From Amaricoccus sp. (lineage in GTDB: Bacteria; Pseudomonadota; Alphaproteobacteria; Rhodobacterales; Rhodobacteraceae): a stretch of 64,000 nt of DNA. The stretch is from NCBI RefSeq assembly GCF_017993425.1, contig NZ_JAGOMQ010000005.1, positions 1-64,000 on the forward strand, read 5' to 3'. The notes beneath the pieces are model-generated. The model saw only the letters and a list, made by a program, of their open reading frames with translations. It was not told where the DNA came from and searched no databases. Made by a program: the position numbers and the translations under genes. Below, piece by piece: positions 50,159 through 60,351 of the stretch (within the stretch, counting starts at the first letter, position 1; every line of letters begins with the position of its first letter).

Positions 50159-51829
50159 TCACGCCTCCAGCCGGCTGATCATCACCGTGCAGAACGGCTT
50201 CTTGCCGATCGTGTCGTTGCAGATCCGCGCCACGGTCCGGGTGGCGAGCTGCTCCACCGCGTCGTCGTCGCCGAGGTCGCGCGGCTTCATCCGGGCGAGG
50301 TTGCGGTCGATGTCGGCCTCGATCGTGCCGGCGAGGCCGTCGCGCAGGCGGGGCGCCTCGGGCAGGCCCACGGTCTCGACCCAGGTCCCGCCGAGCGGCT
50401 TGCCCGCCTCGTCGATCAGGATCGACACGGTGACATGCCCGCGGATCGCCATGCGCAGCCGGTCGCGGATGATGCCGTCCATCGCGCCGATCAGCTGCGT
50501 GCCGTCGAGATAGACCCGGCCGGTCTCGATCCGCTCGACGATCCGCGGCGCGCCGGGGGCGAGCTCGACCATCGCCCCGTTCGGCGCGACGATCGCAGGC
50601 CGGCCGAGCTCGCGGGCAAGCTCCGCGTGGGTGGAGAGGTGCCGGTGCTCGCCGTGCATCGGGACGACCACGCCGGGCCGGACGAGGTCGTGCATCAGCG
50701 TCAGGTCGGGGCGGTTGGGGTGGCCGGAGACGTGGTAGCGGCCGTCGTCCTCGATCGCCCGCACCCCGCGCTCGGAGAGCGCGTTGAGGATGCGCGCGAC
50801 GCCCACCTCGTTGCCGGGGATGGTCTTGGACGAGAACAGGTACGTGTCGCCCGGCCGCAGCTCCAGCCCCATGAAGCGCCCCTGGGCGAGCTGCGCCGTG
50901 GCGGCGCGGCGCTCGCCCTGGCTGCCGGTGGCGAGGACGAGCAGCTTGTCGCGGGGGACGGTGTCGGCGTCGAGGGGGTCGATGGTCTCGGGGAAGCTGT
51001 CGAGCACCTCCGAGGTGCGGGCGGTCTTGAGCATCGTGTTCATGGCGCGGCCGAGCACGATGATCTTGCGGCCGGCGTCGCGGCCGGCCTCGGCCAGCGT
51101 CTTGAGGCGGGCGACGTTGGAGGCGAAGGTGGTGGCGACCACCATCCCCTCCGCCTCGGCCATCAGCGCCCGGATCGGCTCGGCCAGCGTCGCCTCGGAC
51201 CGGCCGGGATTGGGCTGGAACACGTTGGTGGAATCGCAGGTCATCGCCAGCACGCCCGCGTCGCCGATGGCGCGGAAGGCGTCGTCGGCGAAGGGCTCGC
51301 CGACCACCGGGGTGCGGTCGACCTTGAAGTCCGCCGTGTGCAGGATGCGGCCGAGCGGCGTCTCGATCAGCAGCGACGAGCATTCCGGGATGGAATGCGC
51401 GATCGGCACGAAGCCGACCTGGAACGGGCCGGCATGGACCATGTGCGGCCAGGCTTGCGTCTGGTGGACCATGGCGGTGTCCTGGCCGGCGCGCTCCATC
51501 TTGTTCTGGGCGATCGCCGCGGTGAAGCGGCGGGCGTAGACGGGCACGCGCAGGCGGTGGAACAGGATGCCGAGGGCGCCGATATGGTCCTCGTGGGCAT
51601 GGGTGATGAAGATCGCCTCGAGCCGGTCGGCGCGCGCCTGCACCCAGGCGGGGTCGGCCATGATCAGCTCGACGCCGGGGGCGTTCTCCATGGTCGGGAA
51701 TGTCACGCCGACGTCGACGAGGATCAGCCGCTCGGCCCCCTCGGGGCCGTAGCCGTAGACGTACATGTTCATGCCGATCTCGCCCGCCCCGCCGAGGGGC
51801 AGGTAGATCAGCCGGTCGGGTTTCGCCAT
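50159..51829 (-). CDS. rnj: Ribonuclease J
   Basis: The 556-residue metallo-beta-lactamase/beta-CASP nuclease has the zinc motif HAHEDHIG (H77-x-H79-x-D81-H82) and HSIPECSS. HTADFK, MTCDSTNVFQP, TGSQGE and GHPNRPDL follow in order, with MHGEHRHL as a later His motif. It processes and degrades RNA as a 5'-3' exonuclease and endonuclease in the cytoplasm. Position directly after birA and coaX is the conserved Rhodobacterales order, so it is expressed with the tail of the nuo operon or from an internal promoter. Confidence 0.95.
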   Translation of the reverse strand: MAKPDRLIYLPLGGAGEIGMNMYVYGYGPEGAERLILVDVGVTFPTMENAPGVELIMADPAWVQARADRLEAIFITHAHEDHIGALGILFHRLRVPVYARRFTAAIAQNKMERAGQDTAMVHQTQAWPHMVHAGPFQVGFVPIAHSIPECSSLLIETPLGRILHTADFKVDRTPVVGEPFADDAFRAIGDAGVLAMTCDSTNVFQPNPGRSEATLAEPIRALMAEAEGMVVATTFASNVARLKTLAEAGRDAGRKIIVLGRAMNTMLKTARTSEVLDSFPETIDPLDADTVPRDKLLVLATGSQGERRAATAQLAQGRFMGLELRPGDTYLFSSKTIPGNEVGVARILNALSERGVRAIEDDGRYHVSGHPNRPDLTLMHDLVRPGVVVPMHGEHRHLSTHAELARELGRPAIVAPNGAMVELAPGAPRIVERIETGRVYLDGTQLIGAMDGIIRDRLRMAIRGHVTVSILIDEAGKPLGGTWVETVGLPEAPRLRDGLAGTIEADIDRNLARMKPRDLGDDDAVEQLATRTVARICNDTIGKKPFCTVMISRLEA

Positions 51830-51839
51830 GGCGGCTCCC

Positions 51840-52607
51840 CTACTCCTTGTTGAGGGCGTCGATCAGCACGAGGCCGTGGATGGTGAGGTCGGGGTCGATG
51901 ATCTGCAGGACGTCGGTCGCCTGGGCGAAGAGGGTGGAGAGGCCGCCGGTGCCTATCACCTTCATCGGCACGCCGCGCTCCTCGCGGATGCGGGCGCAGA
52001 GGCCCTCGATCAGGCCGATATAGCCCCAGAACACCCCGGACTGCATGCAGGCGACGGTGTTGGTGCCGACGACCTTGTCCGGCTTGGTGACGTCGATGAA
52101 GGGGAGCGCCGCGGCCGCGTCGTGGAGCGCCTTGAGCGAGAGGTTGACGCCGGGGGCGATCACCCCGCCGACATAGGCGCCGTCGTGGTCGACGACGTCG
52201 AGGGTGGTGGCGGTGCCGAAGTCGACGACGATCAGGTCGCCGCCGTAGCGGTCGAAGGCGCCGACGGTGTTGACGAGGCGGTCGGCGCCGACATGGGCGG
52301 TCGGGTCGACGCGGACGGGGACGCCGAGCTTCACCTCCGGCTTGCCGACGACCTTGGGCCGCGTGTGGAAGTAGCGGTCGGAGAGGATGCGGAGGTTGAG
52401 CACCACCTGCGGCACCACGGAGGAGATGACGACGGAGCTGACCTCGAGCTTGTGGCCGGCGTTCTCCATCAGCTGCGAGAGCCAGACGAAATACTCGTCC
52501 GCCGTGCGCTGGCGCTCGGTGCGGCAGCGCCACTCGGCGACGGTCGAGCGCCCGTCGTGGAGGGCGAACACCGTGTTGGTGTTGCCGACGTCAATCGCGA
52601 GCAGCAT
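51840..52607 (-). CDS. coaX: Type III pantothenate kinase
   Basis: The 255-residue ASKHA-fold kinase begins MLLAIDVGNTNTVFALHDG, with the phosphate-binding DVGNTN. It has VGADRLVNTVGAF, VDFGTATTLDVVD and GGVIAPGVNLSLKAL, the standard type III motifs. It phosphorylates pantothenate as the first step of coenzyme A synthesis. Its start overlaps the birA end by 17 bp. Confidence 0.95.
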   Translation of the reverse strand: MLLAIDVGNTNTVFALHDGRSTVAEWRCRTERQRTADEYFVWLSQLMENAGHKLEVSSVVISSVVPQVVLNLRILSDRYFHTRPKVVGKPEVKLGVPVRVDPTAHVGADRLVNTVGAFDRYGGDLIVVDFGTATTLDVVDHDGAYVGGVIAPGVNLSLKALHDAAAALPFIDVTKPDKVVGTNTVACMQSGVFWGYIGLIEGLCARIREERGVPMKVIGTGGLSTLFAQATDVLQIIDPDLTIHGLVLIDALNKE

Positions 52608-53367
52608 GGGCGGGCTCTCCGGGGAAATGCACCTCGGCCGCGGGCAGGACCTCCTGCCCCGTGGCGGTCGCGAGGACGAGGGCGCCGCTCAGGTCCACGG
52701 TCTCGAACCGGCCCGCGACGCTGCGGGTGGGCAGGCGGGCGACGATCGGCTCGCCGAGCCGGGCGGCGCGGGCGAGCCAGGCGGCGCGCACCGGCGCGAA
52801 GCCCTCGGCGCGGAAGCGGGCCTCCCAGCGGGCGAAGGCCGCGGCGAGGAGGTCGAGGAAGGCCTCCGGGTCGGGCGGAGCGCCGAGCTCGGCGAGCGCG
52901 GCGGGCGGCACGGCGCCGGGCTCCAGCGTGGTCGCCTCCGGCATGGCGGCGAGGTTGACGCCGAAGCCGATGACGAGGGCGAGCGGACCTTCGGGGCGGC
53001 CGCCGGTCTCGAGCAGGATGCCGGCGAGCTTGCGGCCGTCGAGCAGCACGTCGTTCGGCCATTTCAGCGTGAAGCGGGCCGGACGGCCGGTGGCGGCGGC
53101 GCAGGCGTCGTGGAGCGCCAGCGCGGCGACGAAGGAGCGCAGCGCCGCCTCGGCGGGCCCGGCGCCGGGGGTGGTCAGCAGGCTCGCGGCGAGGTTCCCC
53201 TCCGGCATCGACCAGGCGCGGCCGCGGCGGCCGCGGGCCGCGCTCTGGGCGCGGGCGAGGATCCAGGTCGGGCCGCGCTCGCCGGCGGCGGCGAGGCGCA
53301 GGGCCTCGGCGTTGGTGCTGTCGAGCCGGTCGTGGACCGCCCGTCCATACCCGTCGGGCCAGGCCAC
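52591..53367 (-). CDS. birA: Biotin--[acetyl-CoA-carboxylase] ligase (no DNA-binding domain)
   Basis: The 258-residue protein begins directly with the catalytic domain. It has RLDSTNAEALRLA, the biotinyl-AMP loop ARGRRGRAW, KWPNDVLLDGRKLAGIL and the VIGFGVNLA strand. It lacks the N-terminal helix-turn-helix of E. coli BirA, so it attaches biotin to carboxyl carrier protein but would not act as a repressor. The GTG start lies one base after the nuoN stop. Confidence 0.93.
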   Translation of the reverse strand: MAWPDGYGRAVHDRLDSTNAEALRLAAAGERGPTWILARAQSAARGRRGRAWSMPEGNLAASLLTTPGAGPAEAALRSFVAALALHDACAAATGRPARFTLKWPNDVLLDGRKLAGILLETGGRPEGPLALVIGFGVNLAAMPEATTLEPGAVPPAALAELGAPPDPEAFLDLLAAAFARWEARFRAEGFAPVRAAWLARAARLGEPIVARLPTRSVAGRFETVDLSGALVLATATGQEVLPAAEVHFPGEPAHAARD

Positions 53368-53368
53368 G

Positions 53369-54805
53369 CTACTGGAAGAGCGTCGCGGCGGCGGCGCCGG
53401 CGATGGTCTCGACCCCGAAGAGATTGACGATGCCGAGCAGCATGGCGAGCGCCGAGGCGCCGAGGAAGGCCCAGTGCAGCCCCGGCATCCGCCCGTCGAG
53501 CCCGTCGACCGCCTCGCCGAAATACATCAGGAAGACGATGCGGAGATAGTAGTAGGCGGCGATCACGCTCGCCACCACGCCGGCGACGGCGAGCCAGACG
53601 AGGCCGGCGTCGACCGCGGCGGCGAGCACGTAGAACTTCCCGAAGAACCCGACCAGCGGCGGCACGCCGGCCATCGAGAACATCAGCACCGCGAAAGCCG
53701 CCGCCCGCGCCGGGGCGACGCGGGAGTAGAGCCCGAGCGAGGCGAGGTCGGTGACCGGCTTGCCGTCCTTCTCCATGTTGAGGATGAAGGCGAACGCGCC
53801 CACGTTCATCGTCACGTAGATCGCGAGGTAGATCAGCAGCGCCTGCGCACCCTGCTCGGTGCCCGCGGCCATCCCCATCAGCACGAAGCCCATGTGGTTG
53901 ATCGAGGAATAGGCCATCAGCCGCTTGATGTTGCGCTGCCCGATCGCGGCGACGGCGCCGAGGAACATCGAGGCGATGGAGAGGAAGACGAGGATCTGCT
54001 GCCAGTCGGTGGTCGCGCCGCCGAAGGCGTCGTAGAGCACCCGGGCGAACATCACCGCCGCCGCCACCTTGGGCGCGGTGGCGAAGAACAGCGTCACCGG
54101 GGTGGGCGAGCCCTCGTAGACGTCGGGCGTCCACATGTGGAACGGCGCGGCGGAGACCTTGAAGGCCATGCCGGCCGACAGGAACACCAGCCCGAACAGC
54201 AGCCCGAGCGGCACGTGCCCGTCCTGGAGCGAGGCCCCGATCCCGGCGAAGGCGGTCGTGCCGGAATAGCCGTAGGTGAGCGAGGCGCCGTAGAGCAGGA
54301 GGCCCGAGGAGAGGGCGCCGAGGACGAAGTACTTCAGCCCCGCCTCGGTCGAGCGCAAGCTGTCGCGCCGGAAGGCCGCGACGACGTAGAGCGCCAGCGA
54401 TTGCAGCTCCAGCCCGAGATAGAGCACGATCAGGTCGCGCGCCGAGACCATGGTCATCATGCCGATGGTCGCGAGGATGCCGAGGACCGGATACTCGTAT
54501 TTCAGCAGGTCGTTGCGCTTCAGGTAGTCGTGGCTCAGCGCCAGCGTCGCGCTCGCGCCGAACAGGATCAGCACCTTGGCGAAGCGGGCGAACCCGTCCG
54601 AGACGAAGGAGCCGCCGAAGGCCTCGCGGGCGCCCTCCGGCTGGAAGCCGATCCAGAGCCCGACCAGCGCGAGGACGATGGCGGTCGCCCAGAGGATCGG
54701 CCCGTCCATCGCCCGGGAGCTGAACGAGCCGAGCATGAGGAAGGCCATCGCGAGAACCGCGAGCAGGAGCTCCGGCGCGACGACGGCGAGGTTCTGGGAG
54801 AGCAT
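53369..54805 (-). CDS. nuoN: NADH-quinone oxidoreductase subunit N
   Basis: This 478-residue antiporter-like membrane subunit has about 14 hydrophobic helices. It has the proton-channel Lys and His region VSAAPFHMWTPDVYEGSPTPVT and the broken-helix MAYSSINHMGF. NuoN is one of three proton-pumping modules of complex I. It lies 13 bp after nuoM and is the last nuo gene, followed at once by birA. Confidence 0.96.
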   Translation of the reverse strand: MLSQNLAVVAPELLLAVLAMAFLMLGSFSSRAMDGPILWATAIVLALVGLWIGFQPEGAREAFGGSFVSDGFARFAKVLILFGASATLALSHDYLKRNDLLKYEYPVLGILATIGMMTMVSARDLIVLYLGLELQSLALYVVAAFRRDSLRSTEAGLKYFVLGALSSGLLLYGASLTYGYSGTTAFAGIGASLQDGHVPLGLLFGLVFLSAGMAFKVSAAPFHMWTPDVYEGSPTPVTLFFATAPKVAAAVMFARVLYDAFGGATTDWQQILVFLSIASMFLGAVAAIGQRNIKRLMAYSSINHMGFVLMGMAAGTEQGAQALLIYLAIYVTMNVGAFAFILNMEKDGKPVTDLASLGLYSRVAPARAAAFAVLMFSMAGVPPLVGFFGKFYVLAAAVDAGLVWLAVAGVVASVIAAYYYLRIVFLMYFGEAVDGLDGRMPGLHWAFLGASALAMLLGIVNLFGVETIAGAAAATLFQ

Positions 54806-54818
54806 CGCGTCTCTTTCC

Positions 54819-56363
54819 TCAGTTGGCGGCGAGCTGCACGGCCGCGTCGGCGGCCGCGGCGGCGGCGGTCTCCTGCGCGTGGATCAGCGCCGAGACGGAG
54901 GGGCCGATGACGTCGAGCACCGCCGCCGGATAGACGCCGAGGAAGATCGTGCCGGCGACCAGCGGCGCGAACAGCAGCTTCTCGCGGCGGCTCATGTCCT
55001 GGATGGTCTTGAGGCTGCCCTTGATCAGGTCGCCGAACACCACGCGCCGGTAAAGATAGAGCGCATAGGCCGCCGACAGGATCACCCCCGTGGCGGCGAA
55101 GAACGCCACCCAGGTCGAGACCTGGTAGACCCCGGCGAGCGTCAGGAACTCGCCGACGAAGCCCGAGGTGCCGGGCAGGCCGACATTGCCCATGGTGAAC
55201 AGCATGAAGATCAGCGCATAGGCCGGCATCCGCACCACGAGCCCGCCATAGGCGGAGATCTCGCGGGTGTGCATCCGGTCGTAGATCACGCCGACGATGA
55301 GGAAGAGCGCGCCGGAGATGAAGCCGTGGGAGATCATCTGGAAGAGCGCGCCGTCGATCCCCTGCTGGTTGAAGGCGAAGATGCCCATCGTCACGAAGCC
55401 CATGTGGGCGACGGAGGAATAGGCGATCAGCTTCTTCATGTCCTCCTGCACCAGCGCGACGAGGCTCGTGTAGATGATCGCCGTCGCGGAGAGGAAGAAC
55501 ACGAAGCCCTGCATCACCTCCGACCCGACCGGGAACATCGGCAGGCTGAAGCGCAGGAAGCCGTAGCCGCCCATCTTCAGGAGGATCGCCGCCAGCACCA
55601 CCGAGCCCGCCGTCGGCGCCTGCACGTGGGCGTCCGGCAGCCAGGTATGCACCGGCCACATCGGCATCTTCACCGCGAAGGAGGCGAAGAAGGCGAGGAA
55701 GAGCAGCGTCTGCACCCCGCCGACCACGGTGATCCCGAGGACGGAGATCGGGTCCGAGCTGAACTGGTGGGTCATCAGCGTCGGGATGTCGGTGGTGCCC
55801 GCCTGCATCCACATCGCGATCATCGCGACGAGCATCAGCACCGAGCCGAGGAAGGTGTAGAGGAAGAACTTGAAGCTCGCGTAGATGCGGTCCTTGCCGC
55901 CCCAGATGCCGATGATCAGGAACATCGGGATCAGGCCGGCCTCGAAGAAGATGTAGAAGAGCACGAGATCGAGCGCGACGAAGACCCCGATCATGAAGGT
56001 CTCGAGCACCAGGAAGGCGACCATGTATTCCTTGACCCGCGTCTCGACGTGCCAGGAGGCGCCGATGACGATGGGCATCAGGAAGGTCGTCAGCATCACG
56101 AAGAGCACCGACAGCCCGTCGACGCCGAGCTTGTAGGTGAGCCCGCCGAGCCAGGGGCTCTCCTCGACGAACTGGAAGCCGGTGTTCGCGGGGTCGAACC
56201 CGGTCATGATGAAGAGCGACAGCACGAAGGTCGCCGTCGTGGTGAAGAGCGCCAGCATCTTGGCGTTCTTCTGCGCCTGCTCGTCCTCGCCGCGCAGGAA
56301 CACGAGCAGGACGACGGCGCCGATCAGCGGCAGGAAGGTGACGAGCGAGAGCAGGTTGTCCAT
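54819..56363 (-). CDS. nuoM: NADH-quinone oxidoreductase subunit M
   Basis: This 514-residue proton-channel subunit of complex I has about 14 hydrophobic helices. Landmarks are [19 protein letters not shown], the channel segment [45 protein letters not shown], and [17 protein letters not shown] near residue 140. It overlaps no neighbour and follows nuoL by one base. Confidence 0.96.
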   Translation of the reverse strand: MDNLLSLVTFLPLIGAVVLLVFLRGEDEQAQKNAKMLALFTTTATFVLSLFIMTGFDPANTGFQFVEESPWLGGLTYKLGVDGLSVLFVMLTTFLMPIVIGASWHVETRVKEYMVAFLVLETFMIGVFVALDLVLFYIFFEAGLIPMFLIIGIWGGKDRIYASFKFFLYTFLGSVLMLVAMIAMWMQAGTTDIPTLMTHQFSSDPISVLGITVVGGVQTLLFLAFFASFAVKMPMWPVHTWLPDAHVQAPTAGSVVLAAILLKMGGYGFLRFSLPMFPVGSEVMQGFVFFLSATAIIYTSLVALVQEDMKKLIAYSSVAHMGFVTMGIFAFNQQGIDGALFQMISHGFISGALFLIVGVIYDRMHTREISAYGGLVVRMPAYALIFMLFTMGNVGLPGTSGFVGEFLTLAGVYQVSTWVAFFAATGVILSAAYALYLYRRVVFGDLIKGSLKTIQDMSRREKLLFAPLVAGTIFLGVYPAAVLDVIGPSVSALIHAQETAAAAAADAAVQLAAN

Positions 56364-56364
56364 G

Positions 56365-58569
56365 TCAGTGCGCTCCCCGCACCATCATCCAGAGCGTGAT
56401 CGCGACGAGCCCCAGCACCATGGCGAAGGCGTAGTGGAAGACGTAGCCCGACTGCGCCCGCCCCGCGAGCCGCGTGACCCAGGGCACGAAGCCCATGGCG
56501 ACGCCGTTGATCAGGCCGTCGATCGTGCCCCCGTCGCCCCTCCTCCACAGGAAGCGGCCGAGCCAGAACGTCGGCCGGACGAGCAGGAAGTCGTAGATCT
56601 CGTCGAAGTACCACTTGTTGTAGAGGAAGTTGTAGAGCGCCCATTGCTGCTTCGCGAGCCGCCCCGGCAGGGACGGGTTGCGGATGTAGAACTGGTACGC
56701 GAGCCCCAGCCCGAGCAGCATGGCGATGAACGGCGAGGCCTTGACCCAGGCCGGCGAGTGGTGCGCGTCGTCCATGACGTGGTTGTCGGCCGCCGCGAAG
56801 AGCGCGCCCTGCTCCCAGCCATGCGCGAGCTCGCCCGCATGCTCCTCCGCCGCCGCGCCCTGCGCCTCGGCGGTCTCGGCCGCGACCACGTGGCCCTCGG
56901 CCGGGGCGGCTTCGGCGGCGTGGCCCTCGGCGGCCGCGTGGTCCTCGGCCGGCGCGGTCGAGGCGGCCGTGCCCTCGGCCGGCGCCTCGCCGTGGCCGGC
57001 GCCCGGCTCGCCCTCGGCGGCCTCGACGTGGTGCGCCGGCATCCCGAAGAAGCTCAGGAAGCTGTCGTGGTTTCCGAAGAACGGCTTGTACCAGATCATG
57101 CCGGCCAGCACCGCGCCGACCGCGAGCACGCCGAGCGGGATCAGCATCACCCGCGGGCTCTCGTGCGCGTGGTCGTGCGCGTGGTGGTCGCCCCGCGGCG
57201 TCCCGTAGAAGGTCAGGAAGATCAGCCGCCACGAATAGAACGAGGTCATCGCGGCGGAGAGGAGCAGCAGCACGAAGGCGTAGCCCGCCGGGCCGGTGCC
57301 GCCGGCCCAGGCGCTCTCGACGATCGCGTCCTTGGAGAGGAAGCCCGCGAAGCCGATCGAGGTCAGCGGGATGCCGACGCCGGTGATGGCGAGCGTGCCG
57401 ATCATCATCATCCAGAAGGTGACGGGGATCTTGTCCTTGAGCCCGCCGTAGTTCCGCATGTCCTGCTCGTGGTGCATCGCGTGGATGACCGAGCCGGCGC
57501 AGAGGAAGAGGAGGGCCTTGAAGAAGGCGTGGGTGAAGAGGTGGAACATCGCCGCCGAGTAGACGCCGACGCCGGCCGCGACGAACATGTAGCCGAGCTG
57601 CGAGCAGGTCGAGTAGGCGATCACCCGCTTGATGTCGTTCTGCACGAGGCCGACGGTCGCGGCGAAGAACGCCGTCGTGGCGCCGATGATGACGATGAAG
57701 TCCTTGGCGTAGGGCGCGAACTCGATCACCGGCGACATGCGGCAGACGAGGAACACGCCCGCGGTGACCATGGTCGCGGCGTGGATGAGGGCGGAGACCG
57801 GGGTCGGGCCCTCCATGGCGTCCGGCAACCAGGTGTGCAGGAAGAGCTGCGCCGACTTGCCCATGGCGCCGACGAAGAGCAGCACCGAGATCACCTCGGC
57901 GGCGTTCCAGTCGCGCCAGAGGAAGTGGAACTGCGAGGCCGCGAGCGTCGGGCCGGCGGCGAAGACGTCGTCGAACCAGATCGAGTCGACCATCACGTAG
58001 ACGCCGAGGATGCCGAGCACGAAGCCGAAGTCGCCGACGCGGTTGACGACGAAGGCCTTGATGGCGGCGGCGTTGGCGGACGACTTGCGGTAGTAGAAGC
58101 CGATCAGCAGGTAAGAGGCGACGCCGACGCCCTCCCAGCCGAAGAACATCTGGAGGAGGTTGTCGGCGGTCACCAGCGCCAGCATGGCGAAGGTGAAGAA
58201 CGACAGATAGGCGAAGAACCGCGGCTTGTAGCTCTCGCCGTGCTTCCAGTTGTCGTCATGGGCCATGTAGCCCAGCGAGTACATGTGGACGAGCGCCGAT
58301 ACCGTGGTGACGACGATCAGCATGATCGCGGTCAGCCGGTCGAGCCGGACGCCCCAGTCGACGGCCAGCGTGCCGGACTGGATCCACGGGAAGAGCTGCA
58401 CGTGCCGCGCCACGCCGTCGAAGCCGAGGAACACGATCCACGACAGCAGGCAGCACAGGAACAGCACGCCGGTGGCGAGATACGTCGCCGCCTGCTCGCC
58501 CATGAACTTCCAGCCGAAGCCGCAGAGGAGGGCGGCGAACAGCGGCGCGAGGAGGATGATGGTGACCAT
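56365..58569 (-). CDS. nuoL: NADH-quinone oxidoreductase subunit L with acidic His-rich insertion
   Basis: This 734-residue subunit of complex I is over 100 residues longer than the E. coli protein. Core motifs are [50 protein letters not shown] and [12 protein letters not shown]. An 80-residue stretch at ~512-595 rich in Ala, Glu, His and Gly (for example [17 protein letters not shown]) sits between late membrane helices. The C-terminal part resumes with the long lateral helix region. The insertion is in frame and has normal local GC. Confidence 0.95.
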   Translation of the reverse strand: MVTIILLAPLFAALLCGFGWKFMGEQAATYLATGVLFLCCLLSWIVFLGFDGVARHVQLFPWIQSGTLAVDWGVRLDRLTAIMLIVVTTVSALVHMYSLGYMAHDDNWKHGESYKPRFFAYLSFFTFAMLALVTADNLLQMFFGWEGVGVASYLLIGFYYRKSSANAAAIKAFVVNRVGDFGFVLGILGVYVMVDSIWFDDVFAAGPTLAASQFHFLWRDWNAAEVISVLLFVGAMGKSAQLFLHTWLPDAMEGPTPVSALIHAATMVTAGVFLVCRMSPVIEFAPYAKDFIVIIGATTAFFAATVGLVQNDIKRVIAYSTCSQLGYMFVAAGVGVYSAAMFHLFTHAFFKALLFLCAGSVIHAMHHEQDMRNYGGLKDKIPVTFWMMMIGTLAITGVGIPLTSIGFAGFLSKDAIVESAWAGGTGPAGYAFVLLLLSAAMTSFYSWRLIFLTFYGTPRGDHHAHDHAHESPRVMLIPLGVLAVGAVLAGMIWYKPFFGNHDSFLSFFGMPAHHVEAAEGEPGAGHGEAPAEGTAASTAPAEDHAAAEGHAAEAAPAEGHVVAAETAEAQGAAAEEHAGELAHGWEQGALFAAADNHVMDDAHHSPAWVKASPFIAMLLGLGLAYQFYIRNPSLPGRLAKQQWALYNFLYNKWYFDEIYDFLLVRPTFWLGRFLWRRGDGGTIDGLINGVAMGFVPWVTRLAGRAQSGYVFHYAFAMVLGLVAITLWMMVRGAH

Positions 58570-58575
58570 CGCGGC

Positions 58576-58881
58576 TCAGCCCTTCATCACGTTGATGTCC
58601 TCGACGGCGATCGTTCCGGTGTTGCGGAAGAAGCAGACGAGGATGGCCAGCCCGATCGCCGCCTCGGCGGCGGCCACGGTCAGCACGAACAGGGTGAAGA
58701 TCTGGCCGACGAGGTCGCCGAGATGCGCCGAGAAGGCCACGAGGTTGATGTTGACCGCGAGCAGCATCAGCTCGATCGACATCAGGATGATGATGACGTT
58801 CTTGCGGTTGATGAAGATGCCGAAGATGCCGGTGACGAACAGGATCGCCGCGACGGTGAGATAGTGCCCGAGCCCGATCAT
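58576..58881 (-). CDS. nuoK: NADH-quinone oxidoreductase subunit K
   Basis: The 101-residue protein has three membrane helices. It has the family's [33 protein letters not shown], with Glu in helix 2 for proton transfer, and [22 protein letters not shown], with the second membrane Glu. It lies six bases before nuoL. Confidence 0.96.
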   Translation of the reverse strand: MIGLGHYLTVAAILFVTGIFGIFINRKNVIIILMSIELMLLAVNINLVAFSAHLGDLVGQIFTLFVLTVAAAEAAIGLAILVCFFRNTGTIAVEDINVMKG

Positions 58882-58921
58882 CCCCTGCTCCCTCCGTTCG
58901 CCGGCGGCGCCCCGACGCGGC

Positions 58922-59530
58922 TCATATCCCCTGCCCCGGCTTGATGTCCTTCAGGTCCACCGCCTTGGCGGGGTCGCGGTACATCTGCGTCAGCACGTCC
59001 TGCCGCTTCACGCCGACGCGCTTGCGATGGGTCAGCACGATCGCCCCGATCATCGCGACGAGCAGCACCAGCCCGGCCGCCTGGAACAGGAAGATGTACT
59101 TGGTGTAGATCAGCGCCCCGAGCGCGGCGGTGTTCTCCATCTCCGCCGGCGGCGGCGTCACCGCGGCGCGCTGCGCCAGCGCGATGTCCGTCGTCTCCCA
59201 GGCCCCGAAGACGAAGCCGAGCTGCACCAGCAGGATCACCCCGATCAAGAGCCCGACCGGCAGATAGGCCGCCATCCCCTCGCGGAGCGCCGCGAAGTCG
59301 ACGTCGAGCATCATCACCACGAAGAGGAACAGCACCGCGACGGCGCCGACATAGACGATCAGCATCAGCATCGCCACGAACTCAGCCCCGAGGAGCACGA
59401 AGAGCCCCGCGGCGGAGAAGAAGGCGAGGATCAGCCAGAGCACCGAATGCACCGGGCTCCGCGCGAACACCACGAGGAAGCCGGAGAGCACGGCCACGAG
59501 GGAGAACAGGTAGAAGGAGAAGGTGGCCAT
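58922..59530 (-). CDS. nuoJ: NADH-quinone oxidoreductase subunit J
   Basis: The 202-residue protein has five hydrophobic helices. It has [56 protein letters not shown], the conserved helix-3 region (pi-bulge and GAxxVLFLF) of NuoJ. It ends in a basic tail ([14 protein letters not shown]), typical of the alphaproteobacterial form. Confidence 0.95.
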   Translation of the reverse strand: MATFSFYLFSLVAVLSGFLVVFARSPVHSVLWLILAFFSAAGLFVLLGAEFVAMLMLIVYVGAVAVLFLFVVMMLDVDFAALREGMAAYLPVGLLIGVILLVQLGFVFGAWETTDIALAQRAAVTPPPAEMENTAALGALIYTKYIFLFQAAGLVLLVAMIGAIVLTHRKRVGVKRQDVLTQMYRDPAKAVDLKDIKPGQGI

Positions 59531-59540
59531 GGGCTGCCTC

Positions 59541-60032
59541 TCAGCGATAGGGCGCGTCGAGCTCGAGGTTCCGGGAGATCTCCGCCTCCCAGCGATCCCC
59601 GTTCGCGAGCAGCTTTTCCTTGGTGTAGAAGAGCTCCTCGCGCGTCTCGGTCGAGAACTCGAAGTTCGGCCCCTCGACGATGGCGTCGACCGGGCAGGCC
59701 TCCTGACAGAAGCCGCAATAGATGCACTTCGTCATGTCGATGTCGTAGCGCGTCGTCCGCCGCGACCCGTCGTCGCGGGGCTCGGCGTCGATGGTGATCG
59801 CCTGCGCCGGACAGATCGCCTCGCAGAGCTTGCAGGCGATGCAGCGCTCCTCGCCGTTCGCATACCGCCGGAGCGCATGCTCGCCACGGAACCGGGGCGA
59901 CAGCGGGCCCTTCTCGTGGGGATAGTTGATCGTCGCCTTCGGCTTGAAGAAGTACTTCATCCCCAGCCGAAACCCGCCGATGAAGTCGGCGAGCAGGAAG
60001 TAGCGGGCGGCCTTGTCGAACGGGATCCCCAT
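59541..60032 (-). CDS. nuoI: NADH-quinone oxidoreductase subunit I
   Basis: The 163-residue protein has two 4Fe-4S motifs, [12 protein letters not shown] and [12 protein letters not shown], in the TYKY-type arrangement. The N-terminal amphipathic helix region carries FGLR-type sequence ([14 protein letters not shown]). Two adjacent ATGs follow the small ORF's GGAGGC-TGA. The second (60032) leaves a better spacing and matches the usual MG(I/V)xxD start. It is translationally coupled to the inserted ORF, whose stop overlaps the first ATG. Confidence 0.95.
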   Translation of the reverse strand: MGIPFDKAARYFLLADFIGGFRLGMKYFFKPKATINYPHEKGPLSPRFRGEHALRRYANGEERCIACKLCEAICPAQAITIDAEPRDDGSRRTTRYDIDMTKCIYCGFCQEACPVDAIVEGPNFEFSTETREELFYTKEKLLANGDRWEAEISRNLELDAPYR

Positions 60033-60351
60033 CATCAGCCTCCAACAGCCACGAACGTGGGGTGTTCGTCGATCTCGATAGGGATGATCTCCGTCATCTT
60101 CCATCCGACCAGATCACGCGGAAACTCATACTCCCGCGTCCGGATAAGATAGGGACGCTTACCGTCTATGATGGTCGCTATGTGGCCACGACGGAAATCA
60201 TCCGCCGCGCTCTCGGCATTCGGATAGAAGCCTCTGAGCTGCTCGTTGATACTCACAACGTAGCCGCCAACGGAGATCGGCAAAATGGCAAAGCGGTGAC
60301 CGCCTGCAAGCCAAGAGTACTTCTTGCTCGTGGCAATCATCATCAGCCTCC
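60031..60351. repeat. 13-bp direct repeats bounding a low-GC insert in the nuo operon
   Basis: ATCATCAGCCTCC occurs at 60031-60043 and 60339-60351, 308 bp apart. Each copy covers a ribosome-binding GGAGG, a stop and a start codon on the minus strand. Removing one copy plus the insert would join nuoH directly to nuoI with the same TGATG junction. Confidence 0.8.
60035..60343 (-). CDS. Unknown 102-residue protein inserted between nuoH and nuoI
   Basis: I do not recognise this protein. It is predicted soluble, mixed alpha/beta, with an N-terminal [20 protein letters not shown] hairpin and [19 protein letters not shown] near the end. Its DNA is about 55% G+C by hand count over 60051-60340, well below the neighbours. 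A 13-bp direct repeat (ATCATCAGCCTCC) at 60031-60043 and 60339-60351 flanks it. The start ATG overlaps the nuoH stop (TGATG), and its own stop overlaps the nuoI ATG in the same way. It looks like a foreign gene inserted without breaking coupling. The function is unknown. Confidence 0.75.
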   Translation of the reverse strand: MMIATSKKYSWLAGGHRFAILPISVGGYVVSINEQLRGFYPNAESAADDFRRGHIATIIDGKRPYLIRTREYEFPRDLVGWKMTEIIPIEIDEHPTFVAVGG

